A DNA stretch of 64,000 nucleotides, taken from Mycolicibacterium chubuense (GTDB lineage Bacteria; Actinomycetota; Actinomycetes; Mycobacteriales; Mycobacteriaceae). The stretch lies in the NCBI RefSeq assembly GCF_001044255.1, contig NZ_JYNX01000013.1, positions 1 to 64,000 of the forward strand, given 5' to 3'. Position numbers and translations under genes: made by a program. Under the pieces are notes generated by a model. That model was not told where the DNA came from and ran no database searches. It was given only the letters and a program-made list of their open reading frames with translations. Positions 22,898 through 31,759 of this stretch are shown here, in pieces; position 1 is the first letter of the stretch; each line of letters begins with the position of its first letter.

Positions 22898-24250
22898 ATG
22901 ACAGCCATGCTCACCGGCGGACCCTCCCTCGATCAGCGGCGCCGGGTGCGCACCGAGGTTCCGGGTCCGAGGTCGCGGGAGCTGGCGGCCCGCCGCGCGG
23001 CGGCGCTGCCGGCGGGCCTGACCAGCTCCGCCGGTGTGTACGTGGCCGCGGCCGGCGGCGGGGTCGTCGTCGACGTGGACGGCAACTCGTTCATCGATCT
23101 GGGCAGCGGAATCGCCGTCACCACGGTGGGCAACGCGGCGCCGGCGGTGGTGTCCAGGGCGATGGCCCAGCTGCCGCTGTACACCCACACCTGTTTCCTG
23201 GCCACCCCGTACGAGCCCTACATCGAGGTCGCCGAGACACTGAACCGGATCACCCCGGGCGACCACGAGAAGCGCACCGCGCTGTTCAACACCGGCGCCG
23301 AGGCGGTGGAGAACGCCGTGAAGTATGCCCGCGCCGCCACCGGACGATCCGCGGTCGTCGTGTTCGACCACGCGTTTCACGGACGGTCGCTACTGACCAT
23401 GACGATGACCGCGAAGAACCAGCCCTACAAGCACGGCTTCGGCCCGTTCGCCCCCGAGGTGTACCGGGCGCCGATGGCCTACCCGTACCGCTGGCCCTCG
23501 GGACCGGAACACTGCGCTGACGAGGCCTTCAGTCAGTTCGCCCAGCTGGTCGACGCGCAGCTCGGCGCCGACGCGGTCGCGTGTGTGGTGGTCGAACCGA
23601 TCCAGGGTGAGGGCGGCTTCATCGTCCCCGCCGACGGGTTCCTGCGGTCGGTCGCCGCCTTCTGCCGGGACCGCGGCATCCTGCTGGTCGCCGACGAGGT
23701 GCAGACCGGCATCGCGCGCACCGGTAGCTGGTTCGCCTCCGACCACGAGGGCCTGGTGCCCGACCTGCTCGTCACCGCCAAGGGTCTGGCCGGCGGGTTG
23801 CCGTTGGCGGCGGTCACCGGTCGTGCCGACGTCATGGACGCCGCGCAGCCGGGTGGTATCGGCGGCACCTACAGCGGCAATCCCGTGGCCTGCGCCGCCG
23901 CGCTCGGGGTGTTCGAGGAGATCGAGACCGCCGACCTGCTGTCGCGCGCCCGGGTCATCGGCGACGTGATGGCGCGCGAACTGGCCGACATCGCCCGGCG
24001 CACCGGTGTGATCGGCGAGATCCGCGGCCGCGGCGCGATGATGGCGATCGAACTGGTGGTGCCGGGCAGCCGTGACCCGCACCGCGACGCGGTGGCCGCG
24101 CTGACCCGGCACTGCCTCGACAACGGCGTGCTCACCCTCACCGCGGGGACGTTCGGCAACGTGCTGAGATTCCTGCCCCCGCTGACCATCTCCGATGCGC
24201 TGCTCGTCGAGGCCTTCGACGTCCTGCGCGACGGCTTCTCCACCCTCTGA
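22898..24250 (+). CDS. gabT: 4-aminobutyrate / 5-aminovalerate aminotransferase
   Basis: A 450-residue class-III PLP aminotransferase. VADEVQTGIARTG carries the PLP-contacting Asp and TAKGLAGGLPLAAVTG the Schiff-base Lys; GAEAVENAVKYARA is the cofactor phosphate loop. It would convert GABA to succinate semialdehyde, or 5-aminovalerate to glutarate semialdehyde. The ATG at 22898 is preferred over one twelve codons earlier for lack of a ribosome site at the latter. It starts a four-gene operon with glutaryl-CoA dehydrogenase, which favours the C5 substrate as well as GABA. Confidence 0.88.
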   Translation: MTAMLTGGPSLDQRRRVRTEVPGPRSRELAARRAAALPAGLTSSAGVYVAAAGGGVVVDVDGNSFIDLGSGIAVTTVGNAAPAVVSRAMAQLPLYTHTCFLATPYEPYIEVAETLNRITPGDHEKRTALFNTGAEAVENAVKYARAATGRSAVVVFDHAFHGRSLLTMTMTAKNQPYKHGFGPFAPEVYRAPMAYPYRWPSGPEHCADEAFSQFAQLVDAQLGADAVACVVVEPIQGEGGFIVPADGFLRSVAAFCRDRGILLVADEVQTGIARTGSWFASDHEGLVPDLLVTAKGLAGGLPLAAVTGRADVMDAAQPGGIGGTYSGNPVACAAALGVFEEIETADLLSRARVIGDVMARELADIARRTGVIGEIRGRGAMMAIELVVPGSRDPHRDAVAALTRHCLDNGVLTLTAGTFGNVLRFLPPLTISDALLVEAFDVLRDGFSTL

Positions 24251-24268
24251 CCGAACGGGAGTACCACC

Positions 24269-25477
24269 ATGACCGCTCTTGCTTCTGCGCCGAAGAAGAC
24301 CATCTACGCGCCGCTGGAACTGTTCGACACCGCCCGCCTGCTCGACGATGACGAACGCGAGATCGGCGCGACCGTACGCAAATTCGTCGACACCGTGCTG
24401 CGTCCCGACATCGAGAACTGGTTCGAATCGGCCACCCTGCCCAAAGAACTCGCCAAGGAGTTCGGCGCCCTGGGCCTGCTGGGCATGCATCTGGACGGTT
24501 ACGGCTGCGCCGGCACCAACGCGGTCAGCTATGGACTGGCCTGCATGGAGCTCGAGGCCGGCGACAGCGGCTTCCGCAGCTTCGTCTCGGTGCAGGGATC
24601 CCTGTCGATGTTCTCCATCCACCGTTACGGGTCCGAGGAACAGAAGAACGAATGGCTGCCGCGGCTCGCGACCGGTGAGGCGATCGGATGCTTCGGCCTG
24701 ACCGAACCCGACTTCGGCTCGAACCCGGCCGGCATGCGCACCCGTGCAAGGCGCTCCGGCGCCGGAGAGAACGCAGACTGGGTGCTCGACGGCACCAAGA
24801 TGTGGATCACCAACGGCAACCTCGCCGACGTCGCCACCGTGTGGGCACGCACCGATGACGGTATCCGCGGGTTCCTGGTGCCCACCGACACACCGGGATT
24901 CACCGCCAACGCGATCCACCGCAAGCTGTCGCTGCGCGCGTCGGTCACCTCGGAGTTGGTGCTCGACAACGTGCGCCTGCCCGCGTCGGCGCAGCTGCCC
25001 CACGCCGCAGGCCTCGGCGCACCGCTGTCCTGTCTCAACGAGGCTCGCTTCGGCATCGTCTTCGGCGCGCTCGGCGCCGCCCGCGACAGCCTCGAGACGG
25101 CGATCGAGTACACCGGCACCCGCAGCGTCTTCGACAGGCCGCTGTCGAGCTACCAGCTGACCCAGGAGAAACTGGCGAACATGACCGTCGAACTCGGCAA
25201 GGGCATGCTCCTCGCGATCCATCTGGGCCGGATCAAGGACGCCGAGGGCGTCGCACCGGAACAGGTCAGCCTGGGCAAGCTCAACAACGTGCGGGAGGCC
25301 CTGGCCATCGCCCGTGAGTGCCGAACCCTGCTGGGCGGCAGCGGAATCACGCTGGAGTACTCCCCGCTGCGGCACGCCAACAACCTGGAATCGGTGCTCA
25401 CCTACGAGGGCACCTCCGAGATGCATCTGCTCTCCATCGGCAAGGCGCTGACCGGGCACGCCGCGTTCCGGTCATGA
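24269..25477 (+). CDS. Acyl-CoA dehydrogenase, glutaryl-CoA dehydrogenase type
   Basis: A 402-residue FAD enzyme whose sequence follows human glutaryl-CoA dehydrogenase closely: YGCAG, LEAGDSGFRS with the substrate-binding Arg, GCFGLTEPDFGS, FSLRAS-like KLSLRAS, and the catalytic Glu in TYEGTSE. It would oxidise and decarboxylate glutaryl-CoA to crotonyl-CoA. A small insert (RRSGAGENADW) lies before the VLDGTKMWI strand. It is 18 bases behind gabT and overlaps the aldehyde dehydrogenase, consistent with a C5-diacid route. Confidence 0.87.
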   Translation: MTALASAPKKTIYAPLELFDTARLLDDDEREIGATVRKFVDTVLRPDIENWFESATLPKELAKEFGALGLLGMHLDGYGCAGTNAVSYGLACMELEAGDSGFRSFVSVQGSLSMFSIHRYGSEEQKNEWLPRLATGEAIGCFGLTEPDFGSNPAGMRTRARRSGAGENADWVLDGTKMWITNGNLADVATVWARTDDGIRGFLVPTDTPGFTANAIHRKLSLRASVTSELVLDNVRLPASAQLPHAAGLGAPLSCLNEARFGIVFGALGAARDSLETAIEYTGTRSVFDRPLSSYQLTQEKLANMTVELGKGMLLAIHLGRIKDAEGVAPEQVSLGKLNNVREALAIARECRTLLGGSGITLEYSPLRHANNLESVLTYEGTSEMHLLSIGKALTGHAAFRS

Positions 25478-26934
25478 CCGCCGGCATCCGACACCTGATC
25501 GCCGGACAGTGGTTGGCCGGCAGCGGCGAACCGGTGCGCAGCGTCAATCCGGCCCGCCCGCACGTCGTGGTGGCCGAGGGCCGCGGTGCCGTCGCCGCGG
25601 ACGTCGACGAGGCGGTCGCGGCCGCCACCGAGGCTGCCAGAGCCTGGGCGGCGACCCCGATTCACCAGCGCGGTGCGCTGTTGCTCGCCGCGTCGGACGT
25701 GGTCGCCGGCCACGCGCGGGAGTGGGGACGGGAACTGGCCGTCGAAGAGGGCAAGACCCTGGCCGAGGGCATCGGTGAAGTGCAGCGCGCCGCCCAGATC
25801 CTGCGCTACTACGGCAACGAGGGCGACCGGCAGGCCGGAGAGATGTTCGCCTCACCGCGCTCCGGTGAGCGAATCCTGGTCACTCGTAAGCCGATCGGGG
25901 TCGTCGGGGTGATCACGCCGTTCAACTTCCCCATTGCGATCCCGGCGTGGAAGATCGCGCCTGCCCTGGTGTACGGCAACACCGTCGTCTGGAAACCGGC
26001 CGGCACCGTTCCGCTGCTCGCGATGCGGCTCGCCGAAGCGCTGACCACGGCCGGCCTGCCTGCGGGTGTGCTCAACCTGCTCGTCGGCGGACCGGACATC
26101 GGCGACGCCATCGTCGGTCATCCGGGTGTCGACGCGCTCACCTTCACCGGTTCCACCGGGATCGGGCGGCGCATCGCCGCCACCGGCGCGGCGCGCGGCG
26201 TGCCGGTACAGGCCGAGATGGGCGGCAAGAACGCCGCGGTGGTGCTCGACGACGCCGACATCGACCTCGCGCTCGAGCAGGTGATGCTGGGCGCGTTCCG
26301 CTCTACCGGCCAGAAGTGCACGGCGACATCGCGATTGATCGTCACCTCGGGAATCGCCGACCGGTTCCTGGAGTCACTGTGTGACCGGGCCCAGCGTCTG
26401 CGGGTCGGTGATCCCACCGACGACGCCACCGAGATGGGGCCGGTGATCAGCGCTGCTGCGCGGCAGAGCATCGCAGCCGGGATCGCGACCGCCGCCACGC
26501 AGGGTGGGTTCGTGCTGACCGGAGGGCAACCCTATGCGGACAGTGCCCGGGCCGAGGGCTTCTTCGTCGCGCCGACCATCCTGGAGCTCGACGGTGTCAC
26601 CGCGGACGTGTGGACCGAGGAGCTGTTCGGACCGGTGCTGGCGGTGGCGCGGGCAGCCGACGCCGAGGAAGCCTTCGCGCTCGCCGGCGACAGCGAGTTC
26701 GGGCTGTCCGCAGCGGTGTTCACCCAGGACCTCACCCGAGCGCTGCAGGCCGTGGAGCAGATCGACGTCGGCGTGTTGCACGTGAACTCCGAGTCTGCCG
26801 GTGCCGATCCGCACGTGCCGTTCGGCGGAGCCAAGAAGAGCGGGCTCGGCCCGAAAGAGCAGGGCGGCGCCGCGCGCGAGTTCTTCACCCACACCACCAC
26901 GGTGTACCTGCGCGGCGGGCGGGCGGGCGCGTGA
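25474..26934 (+). CDS. NAD(P)-dependent aldehyde dehydrogenase (semialdehyde type)
   Basis: A 486-residue aldehyde dehydrogenase. The catalytic Cys lies in GQKCTATSR, the general-base Glu in EMGGKN, and the cofactor motif FTGSTGIGRR is present. The ATG overlaps the previous stop by four bases; the open frame upstream is discarded. In this operon it probably oxidises glutarate or succinate semialdehyde made by GabT, and perhaps an aminoaldehyde or its gamma-glutamyl form earlier in the path. It is the only aldehyde dehydrogenase in the block. Exact substrate is not readable from sequence. Confidence 0.88.
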   Translation: MTAGIRHLIAGQWLAGSGEPVRSVNPARPHVVVAEGRGAVAADVDEAVAAATEAARAWAATPIHQRGALLLAASDVVAGHAREWGRELAVEEGKTLAEGIGEVQRAAQILRYYGNEGDRQAGEMFASPRSGERILVTRKPIGVVGVITPFNFPIAIPAWKIAPALVYGNTVVWKPAGTVPLLAMRLAEALTTAGLPAGVLNLLVGGPDIGDAIVGHPGVDALTFTGSTGIGRRIAATGAARGVPVQAEMGGKNAAVVLDDADIDLALEQVMLGAFRSTGQKCTATSRLIVTSGIADRFLESLCDRAQRLRVGDPTDDATEMGPVISAAARQSIAAGIATAATQGGFVLTGGQPYADSARAEGFFVAPTILELDGVTADVWTEELFGPVLAVARAADAEEAFALAGDSEFGLSAAVFTQDLTRALQAVEQIDVGVLHVNSESAGADPHVPFGGAKKSGLGPKEQGGAAREFFTHTTTVYLRGGRAGA

Positions 26935-28067
26935 CGCGGGGGGCGCTCGACGGCATCGTCGTCGTCGACTTCAGCAGGGTGCTCGCGGGACCGTACGCGA
27001 CGATGATGCTCGGCGACTTCGGCGCCGATGTCATCAAGGTCGAGCGGCCGGGCACCGGCGACGACACCCGGCACTGGGGTCCGCCGCACGATTCGGCGGG
27101 TGTGGCAACCTATTTCAACGCCGTCAACCGCAACAAGCGATCCGTCGCGCTGGACCTCGCCGATCCCGACGACCTCCTGCGAGCGCGCGAATTGGTCAGC
27201 GGCGCCGACATCGTCGTGGAGAACTTCCGCGCCGGCACCATGGAGAAGCTCGGGCTCGGCTACGAGGACGTGCGAAAACTCCGGCCCGACGTCATCTACT
27301 GCTCGATCACCGGATTCGGCCGCGCCGGCGGGGCCGCCCTGCCCGGTTACGACCTGCTGGTGCAGGCCGTGGGCGGGCTGATGAGCGTCACCGGCACCGA
27401 GCCCGGCGATCCCACCAAGGTCGGGGTGGCACTGGTCGACGTACTCGCGGGCCTGCACGCGCTCAGCGGCATCCTGGCCGCGCTCGCACACCGCGACCGC
27501 ACCGGCGAGGGTCAGCGGGTGGACACCAACCTGATGTCGGTGCTGCTCTCCTCGCTGGTGAATCAGGCATCCGGCTATCTGGGTGCGGGAGTGGTCCCGG
27601 GCATGATGGGCAACCGGCACCCGAGCATCACGCCGTATCAGACGTTCGAGACCGCCGACCGGCCGATCGCGATCGCCGTCGGCAACGACAAACAGTTCCG
27701 TGCGTTCAGCGCCGCCCTCGGCAGACCCGACTGGGCGGACGACCCGAGGTTCCTCACCAACCCCGTCCGTGTGAGCAACCGGGAAGCGTTGTGCGCGTTG
27801 ATCGAAGCCGAGATGAGCCGCCACGGTGCCGATCACTGGTATGCGGTCATGACGGCCGCGGGAGTGCCGGCCGGCCCGATCAACGACGTGTCCGAGGCGT
27901 TCGCCTTCGCGCGCCAGCTCGGCATCGACGCCACGGTCGGCATGCCCGACGGATCCACACCGCAGGTCGCCAATCCGATCGAGTTGTCAGCCACACCTGT
28001 CAGCTACCGGCTCAGCCCTCCCCCGCTGGGCGGTAGCGCCGACGGTTGCCGCTCGGAGAGCAGCTGA
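26931..28067 (+). CDS. CaiB/BaiF family CoA-transferase (glutarate CoA-transferase-like)
   Basis: A 378-residue class-III CoA-transferase resembling human SUGCT (succinate-hydroxymethylglutarate CoA-transferase): SRVLAGPYATMMLGD, KVERPGTGDDTR and YCSITGFG motifs, with the likely catalytic Asp in ALVDVLAGLHA. It would activate glutarate to glutaryl-CoA for the dehydrogenase two genes upstream. The GTG start overlaps the previous stop. The C-terminus departs from the family after SPPPLGG and seems about 25-30 residues short; this end overlaps the convergent pucR gene by 64 bp. Confidence 0.85.
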   Translation: MTRGALDGIVVVDFSRVLAGPYATMMLGDFGADVIKVERPGTGDDTRHWGPPHDSAGVATYFNAVNRNKRSVALDLADPDDLLRARELVSGADIVVENFRAGTMEKLGLGYEDVRKLRPDVIYCSITGFGRAGGAALPGYDLLVQAVGGLMSVTGTEPGDPTKVGVALVDVLAGLHALSGILAALAHRDRTGEGQRVDTNLMSVLLSSLVNQASGYLGAGVVPGMMGNRHPSITPYQTFETADRPIAIAVGNDKQFRAFSAALGRPDWADDPRFLTNPVRVSNREALCALIEAEMSRHGADHWYAVMTAAGVPAGPINDVSEAFAFARQLGIDATVGMPDGSTPQVANPIELSATPVSYRLSPPPLGGSADGCRSESS

Positions 28068-29521
28068 CGGGCCCGGATCGCGAGCCATAGTCGCACCCGG
28101 CTGTCCACGACGTCGACGTCGTCGGCCAGCAGCGCGCCGATGCGGCGCATCCGGTGGCGCATCGTGTGGCGATGGATACGCAGGTCGGTGGCCGCGGCCT
28201 CCAGATGACCGTTGCGCCGCAGATAGGCCTCGAGCGTCCCGACCAGCTCGGTGTCCAACGGCGTCAACGGTGCTGCCAGTACGGTCAACTCGACGGCACT
28301 GCGGCCGCCGAGGAGCACCCCGAACGTCCCGAGGTCGGCGAACGCGGCCATCCGTCCGGGGTGTGCCTGTCCGGCGATGCGGGCCTGTTCCACGCCCACA
28401 GCGATCTCGTCGACGCTGACGGCGTCGCTCACGCCGCCGGTGGGTGGCTGCGCCAACCCGGATGCGAGGCCGTCGATACGTCGTCTCTCGCTGCCCGGCA
28501 CCACGATCACCACCTCGTCGCCCACCGGGGCCATCAGATAGGGCCCGGCGGTCGCGAGCAGCCGCCCCAGATCCTGTTCGGCGGCCAGCATCGGTCCGAC
28601 GTCGTGGAGAACCGCCACCACGACATCGGCGTGCGGCTCGAAACCGAAATAGCGCAGCACGCCGTCGTCGACGACGGAGCTCTGCAGCAGCGCGCGCGTC
28701 GCCGCCGTACGCAGACGTTGCTCCGCCTCCGCCACACCGGCCGGCTTTTCCAGCGCGATCGAGATCAGCGACACCGCATGCGCGACGAGTAACCGCTCCG
28801 AGTTCGACATCGGCGCTGCCGTCCGCACCGCCAGCTGGCCCCGAAGCGGTTGCGCCGCACGGAGGTTCTGGACCGTGACGTAGCCCTCGGCATCGCCGGT
28901 GACATACGCGCCCCCTCGGCGCGCCGCCGGCGAGTGCGCGCCGTCGACGACGACGGCGAAGAGCCGGTCCTGCTCGCTGCCCGCCGCGGCCAGCACCGTG
29001 CCCTCGGTGCCGACGACCAGCACCGTGCCGGCCAGCTTCTCGGCCAGTGCTTCGACCACGCCGGGAATGCCGCCGCGCAGCGTCGCGCGGGCGAGCACCT
29101 CCTGCCCGTCCACCACGCGCTGCACCGCCCGGAGTTCGTCGGCCTTGACCGCGTCGATGACCGTGCGGGTGATCGCGATGAACGGTGTGGACGGGGGCAC
29201 CTCCAGAACCGGAAGGCCGAGTCCGTCGCCGGCAGCGAGCACGCCGGCGGGCACCTCGGCGAGTGTGGTCCCGGTGTCGACCGCCAGCGCGGAGACGCCG
29301 GCCGCGGCCAGGCGTGCGACGTAGTCGAACTGCGTCCGCTCATCGGTGCCGATGTTGATACCGGTGGTCATCACCAGTTCGCCGCCGGACAGGTACGGGG
29401 TCGGATCGGCCAATTCGATCGCGTGCGCCCAGGTGATGTCGCGCTCGGCGGCGGTCGCACCGGCGATGAGAGCCAGACCCAGACCCTCGACCTGAGCCAG
29501 CTCCCGCGCGGTGATCGCCAC
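28004..29521 (-). CDS. PucR-family transcriptional regulator
   Basis: A 505-residue regulator. The N-terminal purine-catabolism-regulator-like domain (about 10-125) is followed by a central region and a C-terminal PucR helix-turn-helix (EAAATDLRIHRHTMRHRM, residues ~455-475). GTG start, 11 bases after the upstream hydrolase stop; no strong ribosome site, suggesting coupled translation. It is last in the P450 operon and probably responds to a nitrogenous intermediate of the pathway. Its 3' end overlaps the CoA-transferase gene on the other strand. Confidence 0.87.
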   Translation of the reverse strand: MAITARELAQVEGLGLALIAGATAAERDITWAHAIELADPTPYLSGGELVMTTGINIGTDERTQFDYVARLAAAGVSALAVDTGTTLAEVPAGVLAAGDGLGLPVLEVPPSTPFIAITRTVIDAVKADELRAVQRVVDGQEVLARATLRGGIPGVVEALAEKLAGTVLVVGTEGTVLAAAGSEQDRLFAVVVDGAHSPAARRGGAYVTGDAEGYVTVQNLRAAQPLRGQLAVRTAAPMSNSERLLVAHAVSLISIALEKPAGVAEAEQRLRTAATRALLQSSVVDDGVLRYFGFEPHADVVVAVLHDVGPMLAAEQDLGRLLATAGPYLMAPVGDEVVIVVPGSERRRIDGLASGLAQPPTGGVSDAVSVDEIAVGVEQARIAGQAHPGRMAAFADLGTFGVLLGGRSAVELTVLAAPLTPLDTELVGTLEAYLRRNGHLEAAATDLRIHRHTMRHRMRRIGALLADDVDVVDSRVRLWLAIRARQLLSERQPSALPPSGGGLSR

Positions 29522-29532
29522 GAAGAGCAGTC

Positions 29533-30342
29533 TTACTCGTCGGCAGCCGCCGCGGCCAGCATGACGTGGCGCACCTGTTCGGCCGCATCCACGAACGCCG
29601 CGAACAAGGCCGTGCGGTCAGCCTCCGGACCGTCGTCGTCCTCCGGGTGCCACTGCACCCCCAGAAACCACCGGTGTGGATCCTCGACCGCCTCGACGAT
29701 GCCGTCCAACGCCCGGGCCGCGACGACCAGACCGGTACCCACCCGGTCCACCGCCTGATGATGGCCGGATCGTCCGATGACGCGCTGTGCGCCGAGGATC
29801 GCGGCCAGCCGGGTACCGGGAACGAGATCGATCGGCTCGTCGACGAACTCGGGCTCGCCGGGCGCTCCATGATGCAGGGTGTAGTCCACGATGTCGCCGA
29901 TGATCGTGCCGCCGCGCGCCACGTTCAGGAGCTGCGAGCCCCGGCAGATGCCGAGAATCGGGCGATCAGCTGCCTCGGCGGCGGCGATGACGGCGAGCGC
30001 GTCCCGGTCGGCGCGGAGGTCGACACCGTAGGCCTTCGGATGGGGCGGGTGGACTCCGTAGCAGGATGCGTCGATGTCTCCGCCGCCGAGCAGCAGCAGA
30101 CCATCGAATTCTGCTGCCTTGTGCGCGTTCGCGAGTGGCTCGGTGGTGTCCCAGATGTCGTATGACGCGCCGAGTTCGTGAAGCGTCGAGAGCGCCACGC
30201 GGGTGAACCGCCGGATCAGCGCGACATCCGCCGGGCTGATGTCCGGGAAGTTGAGCGAAGCGAGGACACAGATGTGGGCCCGGGGACGGTCGGGGGCGGA
30301 CGACGTCGGCATGACATCGCGGAGCTCCACCCGGTGGTTCAT
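29533..30342 (-). CDS. Class-I glutamine amidotransferase-like gamma-glutamyl hydrolase (PuuD-like), copy 1
   Basis: A 269-residue peptidase-C26 family enzyme. Catalytic nucleophile Cys133 lies in GICRGSQLLN, with His232 and Glu234 in QWHPED. PuuD removes the glutamyl group from gamma-glutamyl-GABA in E. coli putrescine breakdown; here it could release an omega-amino acid such as 5-aminovalerate. The ATG overlaps the stop of a second hydrolase (ATGA). Only about a third identical to that copy by eye, so different substrates or a heteromer are possible. Confidence 0.85.
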   Translation of the reverse strand: MNHRVELRDVMPTSSAPDRPRAHICVLASLNFPDISPADVALIRRFTRVALSTLHELGASYDIWDTTEPLANAHKAAEFDGLLLLGGGDIDASCYGVHPPHPKAYGVDLRADRDALAVIAAAEAADRPILGICRGSQLLNVARGGTIIGDIVDYTLHHGAPGEPEFVDEPIDLVPGTRLAAILGAQRVIGRSGHHQAVDRVGTGLVVAARALDGIVEAVEDPHRWFLGVQWHPEDDDGPEADRTALFAAFVDAAEQVRHVMLAAAAADE

Positions 30343-31049
30343 CGAGAGTCCTTTCGTTTACCCGCGCGGTCGACGAGGTCGGCGAACAGTGCGGCGTCGG
30401 TGGTCGAGGTGGGGCGGTCCTCGGGATGCCATTGCACGCCGAGGACGTCGGCGCGCCGATGCTCGGCGGCCTCGACGACGCCGTCGGCCGCGACGGCCGT
30501 CGCAGTCAGATCGGGAGCCAGTCGCCCCAGCGCCTGGTGGTGGTACGACGACACGTCGATGGTCTCGACGCCCACGATCGCGTGCAGCCGGGATCCGGCG
30601 CTCACCGACACCTGATGAACGGCGTTGTGGTGCAGCGTGTCGGTCTCCTCGACGTGCTGAACCAGGGTGCCCCCCAGCGCGACGTTGAGAACCTGCATCC
30701 CTCGGCAGATGGCCAAGGCCGGCAGCTCCAGTTGCAGCACCGCACGGATCACTGCCAGGTCGAACTCGTCCTGGAAGGCCACCGTGTCGTGGGTGTGCGG
30801 ATCGAGGTCGGCTCCGTAACGGCACGGGTCCACATCGGCACCACCCGGAAGGAGCACGCCGTCGAAAGCGGCCAATCTGCCGGGTAGTTCAGCGCCCGGG
30901 TCGGCGGCAGGGCCGTGCACCGTCACCGGTTCGCCGCCGGCCGTCCACACTGCCTCACAGATCGCCTCGGCGACCAGCGTCGCCGAGAAACGCAGGATCG
31001 GCACGTGCGGGGCCCGGCGGCCGGGCACGGCCACCAACGGCCGGTTCAC
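30339..31049 (-). CDS. Class-I glutamine amidotransferase-like gamma-glutamyl hydrolase (PuuD-like), copy 2
   Basis: A 236-residue peptidase-C26 protein with Cys115 in ICRGMQVLN and His208/Glu210 in QWHPED, so the triad is intact. The GTG at 31049 overlaps the previous stop (GTGA). An in-frame extension 46 codons upstream has an Arg-rich, non-family sequence and is rejected. It is coupled at both ends within the P450 operon. Presumed role: hydrolysis of gamma-glutamyl amides made by the GS-like ligase. Confidence 0.83.
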   Translation of the reverse strand: MNRPLVAVPGRRAPHVPILRFSATLVAEAICEAVWTAGGEPVTVHGPAADPGAELPGRLAAFDGVLLPGGADVDPCRYGADLDPHTHDTVAFQDEFDLAVIRAVLQLELPALAICRGMQVLNVALGGTLVQHVEETDTLHHNAVHQVSVSAGSRLHAIVGVETIDVSSYHHQALGRLAPDLTATAVAADGVVEAAEHRRADVLGVQWHPEDRPTSTTDAALFADLVDRAGKRKDSR

Positions 31050-31759
31050 GTCCCGAACGGGTATTCGAGGGTCGGCAGCCACTCCTCCCAGACATCGCGC
31101 AGGCGACCGGAATCGATGAGACGACCGAGTGCGTCGTCGATGTCGGCCAGAATGTCGGGCCGGTCCTTGGCCACCGCGATTCCCCATCGGTTACCGGTCG
31201 GCACCGTGAACGCGAGGTCGTAATCGGGATGAGTGGCGCCCAACGGGACGAACACCACGTCGTCGTCGACGACGGCGTCGACGTCCTTGGCGAGCAGCGC
31301 GGCGAGCATGTCGGCGTAGACGTCGTCGGAGCCGGGCCCGAACGGCACCGGCACCGCCCCCGTGAAGGTCTCGACCAGCGCCATGTTGGTGCTGTTCTCG
31401 ATCGCGGCGACCCTGCGGCCGACCAGATCGTCAGGCCCCTCGATGTCGTCGCCCCGCCGGATCAACACACCTTCGTGGAACACGGCGTACGGCCGGGTGA
31501 AGTCGACCTGCGCTCGGCGTTCAGCCGTGATGCCCTGCCCGCACAGCACCGCGTCGGCATCACCACGCTGTACCGCGGGAATCATCTCGACCCAGGGCAC
31601 GCGCACCCATTCGACGGGACGGCCGAGTTGTGACCCGAGCGCGTCGGCGACGGCGGGTTCGTAGCCCCGCCGGCCGTGTTCGGGCGTCCACAGCGAGAAC
31701 AGTGGGGGCGCTTCGGCGTCCAGACAGGCCAGACGCAGCGGATGCGAGGATGCGGTCAC
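31046..31759 (-). CDS. Family-3 solute-binding domain protein lacking a signal peptide
   Basis: A 237-residue protein with the periplasmic binding fold of polar amino-acid ABC systems: GYEPAVADAL, VEMIPAVQRGDADAV, VDFTRPYAV and RVAAIENSTN segments. It starts directly with the mature fold (RLACLDAEAPP). There is no hydrophobic signal, no lipobox, and no ABC permease or ATPase in the window. GTG start overlaps the GS-like stop by four bases. It may be a cytosolic ligand-binding or sensor/chaperone protein, or an enzyme of the cyclohexadienyl-dehydratase type that shares this fold. Confidence 0.75.
   Translation of the reverse strand: MTASSHPLRLACLDAEAPPLFSLWTPEHGRRGYEPAVADALGSQLGRPVEWVRVPWVEMIPAVQRGDADAVLCGQGITAERRAQVDFTRPYAVFHEGVLIRRGDDIEGPDDLVGRRVAAIENSTNMALVETFTGAVPVPFGPGSDDVYADMLAALLAKDVDAVVDDDVVFVPLGATHPDYDLAFTVPTGNRWGIAVAKDRPDILADIDDALGRLIDSGRLRDVWEEWLPTLEYPFGT

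Noticed and set aside
21467-23380. 637-codon minus-strand frame across the monooxygenase and gabT regions
   Set aside because: Spans two real genes in other frames plus their intergenic region and has no domain sequence of its own.
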